64,000 nt of DNA from Austropuccinia psidii. Taxonomy: Eukaryota > Basidiomycota > Pucciniomycetes > Pucciniales > Sphaerophragmiaceae. The notes below the pieces were generated by a model that saw nothing but the letters and a program-made list of their open reading frames with translations, searched no databases and was not told the DNA's origin. Below are positions 11,801 through 24,624 of the stretch, one piece after another. A program made the position numbers and the translations under genes. The stretch is from positions 62,985,112 through 63,049,111 of the forward strand of contig JALGQZ010000004.1 of the NCBI GenBank assembly GCA_023105745.1. The letters run 5' to 3'. Every line of letters begins with the position of its first letter. Positions within the stretch are counted from its first letter, which is position 1.

Positions 11801-13029
11801 ATTATTTATGACACTGCTTAAGGTTTATTCTTGTTTCCTCTGAGCCCGCTTAAAGTGAGTAAAATTACCTGAGTTCCATTCCTCTTCAAATAAAAGAGCT
11901 TCTGTGAAATTAAAAAAAAGCTATTATGAGGGGGGCTCACCAAAAATTCTGTATAAAATGACCTAATATCACTTGCATAGTCAAAGCCTTCCTAATTAAT
12001 TTGTGTGAAAGCCCATAACCTTCACTAACCCAACAAAAGATATTTCCACAAAATAAGTGCATGCTAAGACCTGTCTTCAATACCTTAAGACATCATTTTT
12101 TTGTGCCTCATAATCAAACCAATACCTGTCTTGAAGAATCAAATTTTATTCAAAAAAACCCTGTTTGTCAGGTTGAGTCTATTATGAAGTGATAACAGAT
12201 GTAATTACAACTTTAACTCTGATTTTGACACAGATATAAAGTAAAAAAAGCTTCTTTAATAGTATACAGGGATTTACTATGAAGAAATAGTGGGGGTGAG
12301 TGCTACTGAAAGCCCTGGGTGAAGTAATCATCAATTAAATTATTATAATAAATACTAAAATAATCATAACTATAGTTATACCTGATAATTTTAAATGTAT
12401 AGAACTGTTGGTAAACAGCTGTACTATGTAGAAATTCAAGAGAAGGATGGGGATTCCTCTCTTAGGAAGAGGAATGTCCCTTTTTATCCTGAAATGGGGT
12501 GGAAAGACCATTAATCCTTACCACTTAGAAGGAGTGAAGATTTTTTCACTGCATGGGGTGGACTTTCAGTTTATACAGTTTGTTGTAGCCTGTATTGGGT
12601 TCATATGTGGTTTTCAACCACATCTGGGCAGTTTTCCCCAGTACATGATATAAAATTTCATCCAGGGACCTCACATCCCTCTTCTGAAATTCATTGAATG
12701 TAGAATGCGATACAGGAGAAGATATGATAAATTGAAGTATAAACAATCTCCTTTGTAGAATATAAACCTCATATTCAAGCATATGTGATAGTATCCCACA
12801 GTATTGAGTTTTGGGAAGTACTGTCAGCATTTAACCTTAAACCTACTATACATTTGTCAGTTTTGAAGATAGAGACCTCAAAGCTTGTTCATTATGTAGC
12901 CATGGATAAGATATAGAAAATGATAATTCATTAAATATGGGTGTAATCGAATATGAAAAATTTGTACCACTTTTAAATTCCATTGTTCAGATATGGATAT
13001 TTCTTGAATATTGTATTGTGTTATTTTGC

Positions 13030-13575
13030 TCGATAATGTTCTATAAGCATGAGATACAGAGATAAGGATGGTACCATAAAAGAAACTTTATTGTTCTATT
13101 TCCACAAAGACCTTATTTAAAGTATATCACACTAAAGCTGTAGGAGTTAGATGAGAAGTGAATATTTTATTCACCCCACCCTTATTTGGTCTTTATTTGG
13201 CTGTAACCTGTATAGGTTTGATGATAGTAGAATTTGGGTAGTACCATTTAATAGCTCTTACTCAGAGCTTTAATTGGAACACCCATTTGATGGGGTTCTT
13301 CCTCTTTCTTTGGATTTTAGATGCGAGGTGAAAATTAAGTTTTGTGCTCAGTTCTTTCTTTGAGCAGGTATAACTTTGTTATTCTTTGTATTATGTTTAT
13401 GGGAGCTATACATTTGGAAAGAGGTGACTTTTCTCTTTCTTTCTAAATAATTTATGAGATATCTTGTGCCAGTTCATATTCTGGTGGTATTTTGCTCTAA
13501 CATTGGTTTATGGTATTTTGGCTGTCATGATTGTGCTCTGGTTTTGAGTCACAGGCTGATACTGTTTAATTTTCT
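13030..13575 (+). repeat. Dispersed repeat C, copy 1
   Basis: Three blocks, GATACAG…GGTACCAT, TTAGATGAGAAGTGAA and GAGTCACAGGCTGATAC, recur in the same order at 39830-40155. In both copies a degraded open region follows. This is consistent with a shared retroelement leader or LTR. Confidence 0.45.
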
Positions 13576-13587
13576 ATTATAGGTCTC

Positions 13588-15506
13588 TTGGAACTTTTTC
13601 CAAATTTGGTTTCTGATCTGGTAAATTTAAACTCAAAATTATCACCCCCACCACTACCTTGTTTTCTGAAATTCAGAAAAATTATATCTTCAAATCTGAC
13701 TTACCGACTCAAAATTCTTCATCAATCTTATCAGAAGTTTCAAAGAATGATCTCAAGGACCAAAACAAAGAGCCGAATCAAAAAATACCTCAAAAGAAAA
13801 AAACCTACATCAGTGTCTTGCAATGGGAAGCAGAATATCACAAGAAAAAGAAGAATATATAAATCAAGAAGTAAATTTTATAGAGGCTAAAATTCTTCGA
13901 TAAAATGAATTATGAGCTTTGCAATGAAGGGGCACATATTTGAAATCTACAAGGATAACTTTTAAATTCTTGAACAAGTCAGCCAACCTGTAGAGAAAAC
14001 TCAAAAGAAGATTAAAAATCTACAACTAGAAATTACAAAGCCACTCTCCAAATACAAAAGGAATTTCTATTACATTAATCCAACAGAAAACAAAGCCAAA
14101 AAAATACTTTAATGAAATCATCACCTGGGGTGCAAATTATCAAAAGAAAAAGCCATAATGAAGCTATTACTTAAAAAATTTAAATTCTTAAATGGTATCA
14201 TGAAAATTAAAAGAATAAGAGCGATACAGAAACAACCTTTTCAACAGTTTATCCCAACCTTCAGCCAAAAAATCATGGCTTTTGGCATTTATTAAGGAGA
14301 AAAAGGAAATTGAAAGTAAATTTTAGGCTGAAAATTCCATAAAAAAGATTTTGATTCCATGAGGAATTCAAAAATAGCTGATATGATGGGAGATTGGAAT
14401 ACACAAGCACTTCTAAAAGATAAATATCATTTGTTATATACTTCAAGAAAAAGGGAATTGGTCTTCTTTTCATTACGGAAGCCCATCCAGTGACAGGCTG
14501 ATGTTGATTAGTAGATTTTTGGGAGAATTTTAAACAAAAAGAAATTTTTTGAATATGGTTTTCCATGGTGATTCTTCTGAATAAAAAAGAATTGCTTGAA
14601 TGATTTTTCAAAAGATTATGATGCTAAGAACACTTGAAATATGAAGTAAGCAAGTTTTCTTATTCATAAGCATGTATTCCCAGCTCAAATTATGAAAAGC
14701 AAAACTTATTTTCCACATTTGCATCAGTGTGAACCTAGACAAGGGTCTAGTGGTCTTTCTCACCTCAAGGTGTAAAGGAAAAAAAGAAAAATTACAAAAA
14801 ATTCAATTTCAATGAAAGTAAATGTGAGAAGCTACCTCCACTCCTTATTGAAAAGATTCCAGACCAAATATTTTTCAACAAAATTTATTCACATCAACTG
14901 GGCTATCAGTACAGTTTTAAATCAAATTATTGGATGAACTCAAGGAAATTAAAAAACTGAACCACTTGATTGAACCAGAAGATTAAACTTCCTAGGAAAT
15001 GGATTATATTAATTGTATAAAACTCAGGTGCAATGAAGTCTCTGAAAGCCTAATAAGTATTTAAGTCAAATTTTTAATACCCAATTTTACTTCTCAAATT
15101 CAACCAATTAACACCAGAATTATTTTTAAATTCAGATATTACTACCATAGCCACTTCCTCCCTTGTGAAATCCAAGAATTTCATCATTAGACCCCCAAAT
15201 CAAAGAGCTAAAAAAAAAATCAGCTTTCATAAATTTGTATTTATAGAATTTTTTGCGCCTGAATCAAATAAATCACCTGTTCCAATTTCTGGAAGAACAC
15301 AACAATATCCTCACAAAATTATTACTCAATTAAAAATTATAAATCTTCTCAAGACCAAATTTCTCAAGCCAAATTTAAAAAATGAACATCACTGTATAGT
15401 CAGCTCAGGAATTGTTCATGCCAAAAATATTATAATCCTGGCTAAATTATTCAATACACACTCTGAGGGAAACTTTGAAAATTGGATCCCAGAAGATATC
15501 TTTTAA
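13588..15506 (+). pseudogene. Possible non-LTR (LINE) remnant
   Basis: Translation near 14380-14520 gives GDWNTQALLKDKYHLLYT, then KGIGLLFITEAHPVTG in a shifted frame. This resembles the start of the LINE apurinic-type endonuclease (W-N-x-x-G/S-L … L-F-L-x-E-T/A-H). Flanking frames at 13588-13890 and 15165-15506 are Lys/Asn/Gln-rich and not recognised. There are many stops and no RT motif. The LINE assignment rests on one short block and could be chance. Confidence 0.25.
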
Positions 15507-15510
15507 TATA

Positions 15511-18500
15511 GAAGCAATTCTCAAGGCACCATTTCACAATATAGTCATGAAAAAAATCAATAAATTGAAGGGGTAATTTATTTATACCCAGGAATTAAAT
15601 AGGCACAGAGGTCAATTTGAAATCTCACACAAATCTAACTCAAGCTGACAAGCTCCATTGATTTATTGAAATTTATTCAGGTGAGATTGACTTTTCCTTT
15701 ATCAAGAATCATCAATAATGATAACTTACAGAGTTTTTTAATACCTCTCTCCTCTGATTTATCTATTTTGTTAAAAAAAGAAATTTAGTTAGCTATAATC
15801 CATTTCAATTAATTCCATAATACCATGAATTACAATATATTATTTTTAAAGATGAAGTTGATACTATTTATGTTTCTTTTTTCTGATAATTTACAGAAAC
15901 AATTACCAACCCATAAGTATGAGTTAGAGAAGTTGCAACATGCTAATCCATAGCCTTCTCTAACACATAGAATATTATTTTCACTAAAAGCTCTCATTCA
16001 GGAAGGTTTTGAATTTATTTCAGAACATCAACTGATTTCGAAGAGTTTTTTTCAGTTAAATCTAGAATTTATGAATATTTGAGGTAGAATATTTGGTTTT
16101 ATTTCTATAGTTTGACACTTTTTTATTAGAAAATCTTAAGGTGTAAATTAGTAATAAATCTAATATGCATAAAATAAATTTGGCTTAGTAATTGCAAATT
16201 TAATTCTCAAAAAAAAGCTAAAATATCATTTTATTCAATTTTTTGGACTATTGTATCTTTTTTTAAATACTAAATTATGTATCACTCTATATATATGTTT
16301 GTTTAGAAAATTCTTAATAATTAATCCAGCTTCTTTATTTAGTCCCTTATTTGAACGCGTGAAGCACTAAGAAAACACCTTCAACAGTTCTTTATCTTCT
16401 TAGTTCTTATTTTATAAAAAATGGGGGGAGATGTATATCATGAAGTGGTATTTAGCTTATATAAAACCACTGAAGATATATGTTTGAAATTTAAGATAGG
16501 TCAAAATTCATTTTCACGAATTATCTTCTTATTTAAGAATATTTTATTTATTTCATTTTATAATTATGTTTTCTATATTTTATTTCAATTTTTTACTTTT
16601 TTTTCAAGTTACTTGATCTTCAATCAATTTTGTAATAATTAGTATTGATAGAGAACTCTCCATCTTTGGTAAAGTTTAAATTTTTTCTAAATTTGATGGT
16701 TTGATGAATATGAATATTCCAAATCAATTTTTTGATTTTATCAATGCTAAAAAAACACCTTACAATCTTAAGCTAATTGAGAATTTTTTTTTCAAATTTC
16801 TCTAAAGTTAATTTTTATAAAGGGTATTGGGAGCTTCCATGTGTATTTTTATGAACCATTCCATTAGAGCTAAAATAAAAATCAAATAGGTGTGGGAAAG
16901 AATATACAGCTACTAATTCTTAAAAAAATTGAAAATATACTTATTTTTTTTGGAAATAATTGGAATATATTTTGATATTTAAGAAAAATAGCTTATAAAT
17001 AAGCTATTTTATATGTATTTTTCTGAAAAGATATTTTTGAGGATTCTGAGAAGCTTCTGAAGTTGAATTTGAATTAATAAATTCATAAACCTAGGATAAA
17101 AATAAATTCAATTTGATTGAGCCATGTATATAGCTCATTCAAGTGATTTGATAATAATATATGAGAAGATTTTTGTTTTTATTCTTTGTATTTATGTTTA
17201 AAATGGGCTTGAAATTCTTAATAAAGTGATATTTCCAAAAGAGAGGACACATAAATAAGCTGGGGCCTTTTGGGAATTAAACTTGAAGTGCTGAAAATTT
17301 CAATTCAGCTAAATCTCAAAAGATCTTCAAATGATTTTCTAAATAACTTTTGAAAATTTTTCCTTTCATTGTTAAGCATTTTCCAAGTAGATCACACATA
17401 ACTAGTCTTTTTGGATGTGAATTTATTAAAATTTTCCTGTGAAAAATTTTCAACACCAAAAATAGAGTTCCTTCAAATAAATTATCTTCATGAGTCATTT
17501 TTATAATCAATAAAATCCTTTAATATATTAAACTATAATACAATTTTAAAATATTTCAGTTTGGAAACCAAAAAGAGATTTATATTAATTCAAAAGTATA
17601 AAAAGAAAATACATTTGAAGGTAGAATTTATTTCAATAGAATTACAGCTAAGTTAATTTTTTGAATATTTCTTATTGAATTATATGAACTATATTTGCAG
17701 ATATCTCTCATCGATGAAGTAATTTGATACTTATTTATTTAGATAAAACAGAATATTCAAGTCTGTAATAAATATCATCATTAGGATATTGTATTCAAAT
17801 ATTATTTATTACTTCTTCACAAATGTTTGATTCCTTACTTAGGTAATAATTTTAACTCCTTGAAGAGAAAACAGAAGCCAAGAGACCTGAAAATAATTAA
17901 TTAATGCATATTATTCAAAAAGAAATCAAACTAGAAGGATAAAGCTAAATTCGAAAACAAATTATAAAAAAATTTCTTGAAACTGAGGTTTTTTCTTTTT
18001 ATTATTAGTAATGCAATTATTTTTTTACTTTTGGTAAGGAATAAAAGTGGAAAAACCTTTCACCCTCCTACTATAAAACATTTTTGTATTGATTAAATTT
18101 CACTTTTTGGGCTTTATTGTCTATATTTTTATGATGATATGTTATTATTTTATATTTTTAGCTTTTATTTATGTTTTTTTCCCCAATTAGTCTAAATTTT
18201 TATTTCTATTTTTTTTCAATATTTTTTCTTGTTTAAATCTTCTGAGTGCTTGAATTAGCTTCAAGCTTTAATTTCGTGTTTAAAACTACAGTAGTAGGTC
18301 ATGTTAGGCCTGCTACTATAGTACCCACCTTTTCGAAATTTCTACTTTAAAAATGTTGAAAAATGTAAAAGGATTTACAGTAGTGGGCTCCTTATTTCCT
18401 GAAATTGTTAATTTCTCCACAGCTTACAGCTTTGTTCCAGTAGCAGGTTCTATACTTAACATATTCTTCTACTTGTCTTTGGAATAAAGAATTGAAACTT

Positions 18501-19935
18501 TCAAAAAACACAAATTAAAGCATTTATTCTTTCTAAAAAGAGAAAATTAGAGCCTTACTAATGAAAATAATTTGTGAGCTTCATAAATCATAAAAAATCC
18601 AAATAAACATGAAAAAGGCATCCTAATTCATAAGGTAGAAAAAAAAATATTTGTATTTGTTTATTTTGGAAATAATCTCATTCAAAAACAGTGTTGGAAT
18701 ATTTTCTTTTTCCCTTCTGAGCTTACAAAACCCTTAATATTCAAGGCACAAAGGATCTTCAATTATCTATTTTATAATGTGGGGCTTGCATTAGAAATAT
18801 TTTATTTTGTGTTCCATCTTCCAAATGGAAAATAAGTATTAATGTTGTTATAAATTGACAATAGCTTACCAATGAAGGAAGATGAAGTGTATATTCATTT
18901 TGAAAGAATTTATTTCTCTTACTATGGCCTTTAGAATACATGTAAAAATTACCAAATAAATAGTGTATCTGTAAGTTTTGGATATTAATTGTTGATCAAA
19001 AATCAAGTAATATTCCTTTCCTCAAAAATTAAATGAGGTAAAACTATAAAGAGATATTTATTTGAATATCTATCAAGTAATAGCAAACCAAAATTTATTT
19101 TTTGAATTTATTAGTATAAATAAATAATATTGTGATTCTTTATTGTTTCTTGTTAAATAAGAGTTTATCCAACAATACTGTACAAGAGATATTTATGGAT
19201 AAGAAAGAAATTTCTTCAAGAAATATTTCAATAGGAATAATTTAAGAGAAGAGCTAAAAGATATTTGTATGATATCAGAGTCACTCAAAGAAGTTATAAG
19301 GAGAAAAAATTCCCAAAAGTAACCAGAGTGAACTTGGAAGTGAAGTTAAAAGTATAGCCTGATAAAATATTATTTAATTCACTTTTGGGGTGGTTCAAGG
19401 GTAAAAATATGATAAATAAATACAAAAAACTATTACAGTGGTCCTTCAATGTGGCTTAAATCTCTAATATTTTTAAAAAGAAGTGTTTGGACTCTTTTAT
19501 TGATTTTCTTAAAAATGTTCAAGTTAATTATAAGAGGAAAAGGTTCCAACCTGAAAAGAAAAGATGGGGAAAAGAAAGCATTCCTTTATAGCATTCTTTT
19601 TTCCCTCCAAAAGTAAAGAAATATTATCATCAGTCATGAGAAACATGTTGAAATAATTAAATCCAATAATAGCATCAAGGAACCCTGTTTTGGACTAAAA
19701 TGGGGATTTATTAAGCATTTTTATTCCTCTAATCTAGCCATTAATATTGTAATAGCTGGTTTTGGGTATGCAAATGATTTCAAAATTTGCTTAAATACCA
19801 TAAAAAAGAGGATGAAGATTTATTATGTAGCTTCTTTAATTTGGGAGTATTTTTACCCACCTGGAAACAGTTAAAACAGACAAAACCTCAGTTTCAAATG
19901 ATTCACAGAGCTAACAACTCTATCCCCCACCAAAA
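15511..19935. other. AT-rich intergenic DNA, no gene recognised
   Basis: About 4.4 kb of CpG-poor, AT-rich DNA with open frames of at most 73 codons and no recognisable motif. Confidence 0.6.
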
Positions 19936-20314
19936 TTAGGGGGTGTGAAAGTTACCAAATCCCACACTCAAAATACCAAGTTTTTTTTTGCAAAATTACA
20001 CATTAACTTTCTGGGATCTGGTTAATCCCACACATCAAGAGGTGTGGTATTTTGAGGTACAAAAACCCAGATTTTCTGGTACCAAATCCTTCTTTGGAAT
20101 ACCAAAATTCCACCTTTGGCTTCACTTAAATTATCATTTTCTTGACACACACATCATTAAGTGCATGTTAGATTGCATAAAATCTAAATACCCTGGTCAT
20201 TTATTACAGTATTTGATTTATAATTGCATTGTCTATAGAAATGTTCTTCATTTACAATTCCTAAGGCATTTCAAAGGTTACCTTTACTTCACACATTAAA
20301 ATAACTGTAATTCA

Positions 20315-21260
20315 TTGATTTTTTCAAATCTGATATTTATTCTGATATCCAGGAAAATATAGCCTTATTAGATATAATAGAATCCCAAATATACATCAAT
20401 CCTCATAGGAGATATCCATCAAAGTACATTTATACAATGAATTATTTACAAAAATTGTCATCTGAAAAGTTTTGCCAGCTTTGTCAGACCACACATGACT
20501 CATTTGAAAAATTGGTCACACAAATGCAAGATCATGAAACCTTTCAAAATTTATCACAAAACAAACAACACCATACTGCCATACAATTGGCTGTGGCACT
20601 ATCAAGGTTAGGATCAAATGGAAATGGGGCTGCTTTGTGGAAGATTGGAATTTTGTTTGGAATTAGCCATAGGGCTAATTTTTTGTACACTCAAAGAGTG
20701 ATTTGAATATTAATGAAGATTAACAGAAGTATTATTGTGTGTCAAAAAATAGAACAACTCAGAGAGAGATATCAAGTTATTCAGGAAGAATGCTTCCTTG
20801 GGTGCATTGGTTTCATTGATGGGAGTCTTATACCATTATCATAATGGCCCCCAATTATGTTTAATCCTATTTTGATAATAAAAAGAGGTAATCTTTGGAA
20901 TTTTCATACTCAATTTCATTTGTACTTATTTTTCAAAATGAAGGTATTATATGTTGATAAAACTGGGTTTCAATATAGACAAACAGTTCACTTCTCTACA
21001 TGTGGGTTGTACTGGGTCACTTCATTATTTAAGCTTATATCAACATATGAGAATAGCACAAACACCTCAATAATTTTATGAAAAAGATCAGTACATGCTA
21101 GCTAATTCAGAATATTCAAGATCTCCTTGGGTTGTTACAGCCTATAAGGGAGTTGTAGCACAGAATGGAGAAAACTGTAATTCAAATTACTGTCTAGAAA
21201 AATCAAGGGTCAGAATTGAGCACAAAATTGGAATTTTGAAGGTTAGGTGATTTTACCTAA
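20315..21260 (+). pseudogene. PIF/Harbinger DDE transposase (HARBI1-like), broken
   Basis: An open stretch starts upstream of the first Met at 20437 (frame includes ALLDIIESQIYINPHRRYPS). It continues with DSFEKLVTQMQDHETF, IQLAVALSRLGSNGNG and LFGISHRANFLYTQRVI, the N-terminal helical region of Harbinger transposases. A TGA at 20703 interrupts it. The same frame then gives CIGFIDGSLIPL with catalytic Asp 1 (codon 20818). After a frameshift come YMLANSEYSRSPWVVTAYKG, where Asp 2 is replaced by Asn (codon 21104), and SRVRIEHKIGILK with the catalytic Glu (codon 21218). The segment between Asp 1 and Asp 2 is scrambled. In the family the protein would catalyse cut-and-paste transposition. This copy cannot: it has several stops and a lost Asp. 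Confidence 0.85.
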
Positions 21261-21583
21261 GGTAAATATTAAATCAAATGAGGGATCTTCAAGAAATCCA
21301 TTACTTTGTTAGTTGGGTTTTTTTTTGTAAAATTTTATATAATATGTTGGCACAAATTATAAATGAATGGCTTTATTTATATTAGTATTATGATCCACCA
21401 AAAGCAGAACATCTGTAAAATCACAACTATGGGGATCATCTTGTAAATATGAGTGAGAAAAAATCAAGCCTATTACTTTGGCATGGAAAGATAATTAATT
21501 GTTAATTTTGGGCTGAAAATTTACTTATGTGCTGAATATAAAGGCCTACAAAAGAGTTGATAAAATAGAACTATTTACAATTA

Positions 21584-22930
21584 TTACTTTTTAGCTCTTT
21601 TTTGGTCCTGAATATTTCTTTTAAAGTAACCATTGACTTTTGAATTAATTTTGGTAGGTGACATTTTTAAAAATTTCTCACCTACATTGCATAATTTATG
21701 ATTTATTTGAAAAGAAAATACAAGATGAGTTATTTCTTCATTATTGATGATTTCTGGAGGAGTTTTTGTTGTATGATGAACCATTGACAATGTCTTCCAA
21801 AGCATTTCCATGGTTCCAGGTTTTTTTTAAAAATCAATTTCCATTTTAAATTCAGGGAAGTGCAAGCCATGTCCAGTTGGGATGAATACAGTTGGGAGTG
21901 GATTGAAAAAAGTTTGGACAAAAAATAAAATATAATATAACTCCAGGCCTTGAGATAATTGAAATCTTGATGTGGCTAATTGAAAAATCCATCTTGAGTG
22001 ACAATAAAATTTGTGAAGAATTTATATTCTTTTTTGTTATTGAAAGAAGTCTATTTTAGGTGACTGAAGATGGGTAATTTTTCATTTTCCATTAATGCTT
22101 GATTTTCATTTGCTGCTAATTTAGGAAATTTTCAAATTCTGTAATGAATTGAATATTCATATTGCTGAATTATTAACCATTGAATATTATCTGTTACAAT
22201 TTGATGAGGAGTCAAACCAGGTTTTTTGGAGTAAACACCTAAATTGTTTTAGATTAATTAACAAATACTAAAATAAAAAGTAAAAAAGATGAAATACCTG
22301 AAGATTTTCCAGAATCAGAACCAGGACAAAATCTAATATCTTTCATAATTCCACCTAGGACATGTTCATTGGTTTTAATTTCTTGCCTATTTTGGGATAA
22401 GGTCATTAAGGTCATAATAAGGTCTTTTAATATTTGAGAGTGACCATAAGAATTTTCAACTGGGGTGATATCATAGATTACAACAGGTAGGAATGGCTTC
22501 TTGGTTTTATCAATGATTACATAATGATGGGGTAAAATCTATAGTGATGGAAGCTTTAACCATGTGGCATTTTCTGCTTTCTTGTCAATTGAGATAGCTG
22601 AGATGTTCTTATATGATTTGTTGGAAGAGCCAAGTTGAGGCCTGATCTGTTTCAAATAAAGGATATTTTTTCTTTGGCTTTGGTTAAGTTTTCTTTTATG
22701 ATTTTTTTTGGTATTATGAACCTCACAATGTTCAATATGTGGTTTAGCCCTAATCATGAAATAAAGAGGAGTGAAAAGAGGTTCATCATCTTTCAAATTA
22801 TTTTGATTATGTACTGACTCTGGTTTAGTCCTAACCATGACATCATCAGAATGATTTTTAGAGATAGAGAGTGCAGGAGGGTTTTTGTGAATTTCAATGA
22901 TGATGGAAGGGGAGTGAAATGAAATTAAAT
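21584..22930 (-). pseudogene. TET/JBP-like 2OG-Fe(II) oxygenase, cargo of the Harbinger element, broken
   Basis: Minus strand. The first exon (about 22930-22298) runs through MVRTKPESVHNQNN, one TAG near 22539, then PFLPVVIYDITPVENSYGHS and GGIMKDIRFCPGSDSGKSS. A 59-nt GT-AG intron (22297-22239) follows and joins in frame to VYSKKPGLTPHQIVTDNIQW, IIQQYEYSIHYRI, KFFTNFIVTQDGFFN and PHQDFNYL. After a frameshift the C-terminus reads PTGHGLHFPEF, MVHHTTKTPPEI, CNVGEKFLKMS and NGYFKRN, ending at 21584. PHQD (HxD at 21964-21972) and the later HHTT are where a double-stranded beta-helix oxygenase has its iron ligands. Overall the text resembles Tet-like 2OG-Fe(II) oxygenase proteins that I recall as abundant in rust genomes. 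TET/JBP proteins oxidise 5-methyl-pyrimidines in DNA. Family assignment is from memory and motif only. This copy has about four stops and one frameshift. Confidence 0.6.
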
Positions 22931-22979
22931 TGAAAAATAAACCCTTATAAATGATACACCCCTATATTAAGAAACAATT

Positions 22980-23480
22980 AAAATATTTAAATAATAAAAA
23001 TAAAAGTAAATGATATTAATTAGCATCATCATAATATATCAAGAATTGAAAAAATGGAATAATAAAGAAAATGATGATTAGTAAATATTATTAATTAATA
23101 GAAAAATAAAATAAAAATAATCAGCATGATTGATGATTCATCACGAAATCAAAAAACATAAGAAAAAAAGATTAGTAAGTATGATCAAGTAACTTGTAAA
23201 AATAAAAGAAAATTGATGATTATGATCAGTGATAATCATAAGAAAATAAAGAAAAAAAATCATTAGTAATCATTAAAGAATTTAACAAAAATAAAAAAAG
23301 GTTATAAATGCTTTATGAAGTAAAAAAAAACCCAAAAAAAAATTAGCAATAATTGATGAAGTAAAATAGAAAAAATAATGATTATTATTGATTGATGAAT
23401 CAAAAAAATGAAAAAACAAGGTGTTATTAATGATTCATGAAGTTTAAATAAAACCAAAAAAATAAATGTTAGTCATCATT
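22980..23480. repeat. Low-complexity AAT/ATGATTA-rich tract
   Basis: About 500 bp almost free of G/C runs, made of irregular AATAAAAATAA and ATTGATGATTA words. It lies upstream of the oxygenase-like gene and may hold its decayed promoter or an expanded simple repeat. Confidence 0.6.
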
Positions 23481-23513
23481 CATTACTTAAATAAAAAAAA
23501 TTAAAAAATACTT

Positions 23514-23680
23514 AATGGCCTGGTTGAGGGCCATTGAGAAGTGAAAATTAAAAAAAGCCTGGGATCAATTCAGAATTATTTCTAGAAGCTTTGCAAAGGG
23601 ATTCCAAATAAATTCTGAGAAATTTTAAAAAAAATCAAAAAAATAATGGCCTTTTAAGGGCCATTAACAAGTGAAAATGT
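23514..23680. repeat. Pair of hairpin-bearing repeats, 131 bp apart
   Basis: AATGGCCTGGTTGAGGGCCATT (from 23514) and AATGGCCTTTTAAGGGCCATT (from 23645) are each perfect 7-8 bp stems with a short loop. Both are followed by nearly the same flank (A/GAAGTGAAAAT, then CTGG). This is an imperfect tandem duplication inside the Harbinger element. Confidence 0.6.
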
Positions 23681-24298
23681 AAAACAAAACCTGGAATAAA
23701 TTTGGAATCAATGAGGGAGGATTTGCCAATTTATTTGGATTGATTTTAAAGAGGACTTTCCTAGAACCTTCCAGGGATACATTTGGGAGGTTCTAGGCTT
23801 TATGGTGGGTGGTGGAGTTGGTAGAGGGGTGTTTGATGATGCTTATGAGGATGCCAATGACTTAAAAAAAAGTGAAACTGACCTGGTTTTTTATTTAAAA
23901 TTAGAATCCAAAAAAATAGTTCTTGTGAGGGATTTGTGAGTGAAAAATTGAAAAAATACCAGTTTAGTTTTTTTTAACACAAGTGGGGTGAGTGAAATGA
24001 GGAATTATAAAAAAACAAATACAAGGGGGAAATTGCATTGAATTTGAAAAAAAAAATGAAAACAAAATCAGAGGGAGGCATCAAATTGAATTTAAAAAAA
24101 CTTATTCATTGGTCTTTGGGGAATAAATTCTTGGTGCAAAAGTCTCCCACGATTTCAATTTTGATAAAAATTGAAGTTCACTTTTGAAATAAAATATCAA
24201 ATTTGAAATTTGTGCCCCAATTTCAAATAAACATCATTTATATTTGACAAATAATCCAATTTAAAATGATCACATGTTAAAATCCCACCAGATGAAAA

Positions 24299-24624
24299 GT
24301 GATTAACACTTTTTCTGAATCAGCCCAACAGGTAAAGTTGAATTTAAAAGTTAAATTTTTGAAAACAACTTCAAGTTATGCATTACTGTTTGGTATCCAA
24401 ATGATACTGGGGATGAACCCTGGGGAATACATTTGTGGTGTAACCAATGCATTAATGTCTTGGCCTCAATGTATAAGCGGTTTAATCATTCCTTGGCACC
24501 ATTGAATAATTTTTATTATGTATGTATTCATTACCCAATTAAAATTAATTCATTTATACCTAGGAAATTATTTTTTATTTATCATTGTCATAATACATTA
24601 AAGCTATGCAATTGGCCTGTTTGA
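24299..24624 (+). other. Unassigned open stretch in the right half of the Harbinger element
   Basis: Two overlapping plus-strand frames (68 and 63 codons) read NPGEYICGVTNALMSWPQ and WCNQCINVLASMYKRFNH. The composition is less biased than the flanks. It may be part of a second cargo or transposon protein, but no family is recognised and the rest of 23.7-26.0 kb shows no clear gene. Confidence 0.25.

Noticed and set aside
19988..20299. 103-codon frame near the left end of the Harbinger element
   Set aside because: It covers the subterminal repeat region; not in frame with the transposase N-terminus and without a recognised domain.
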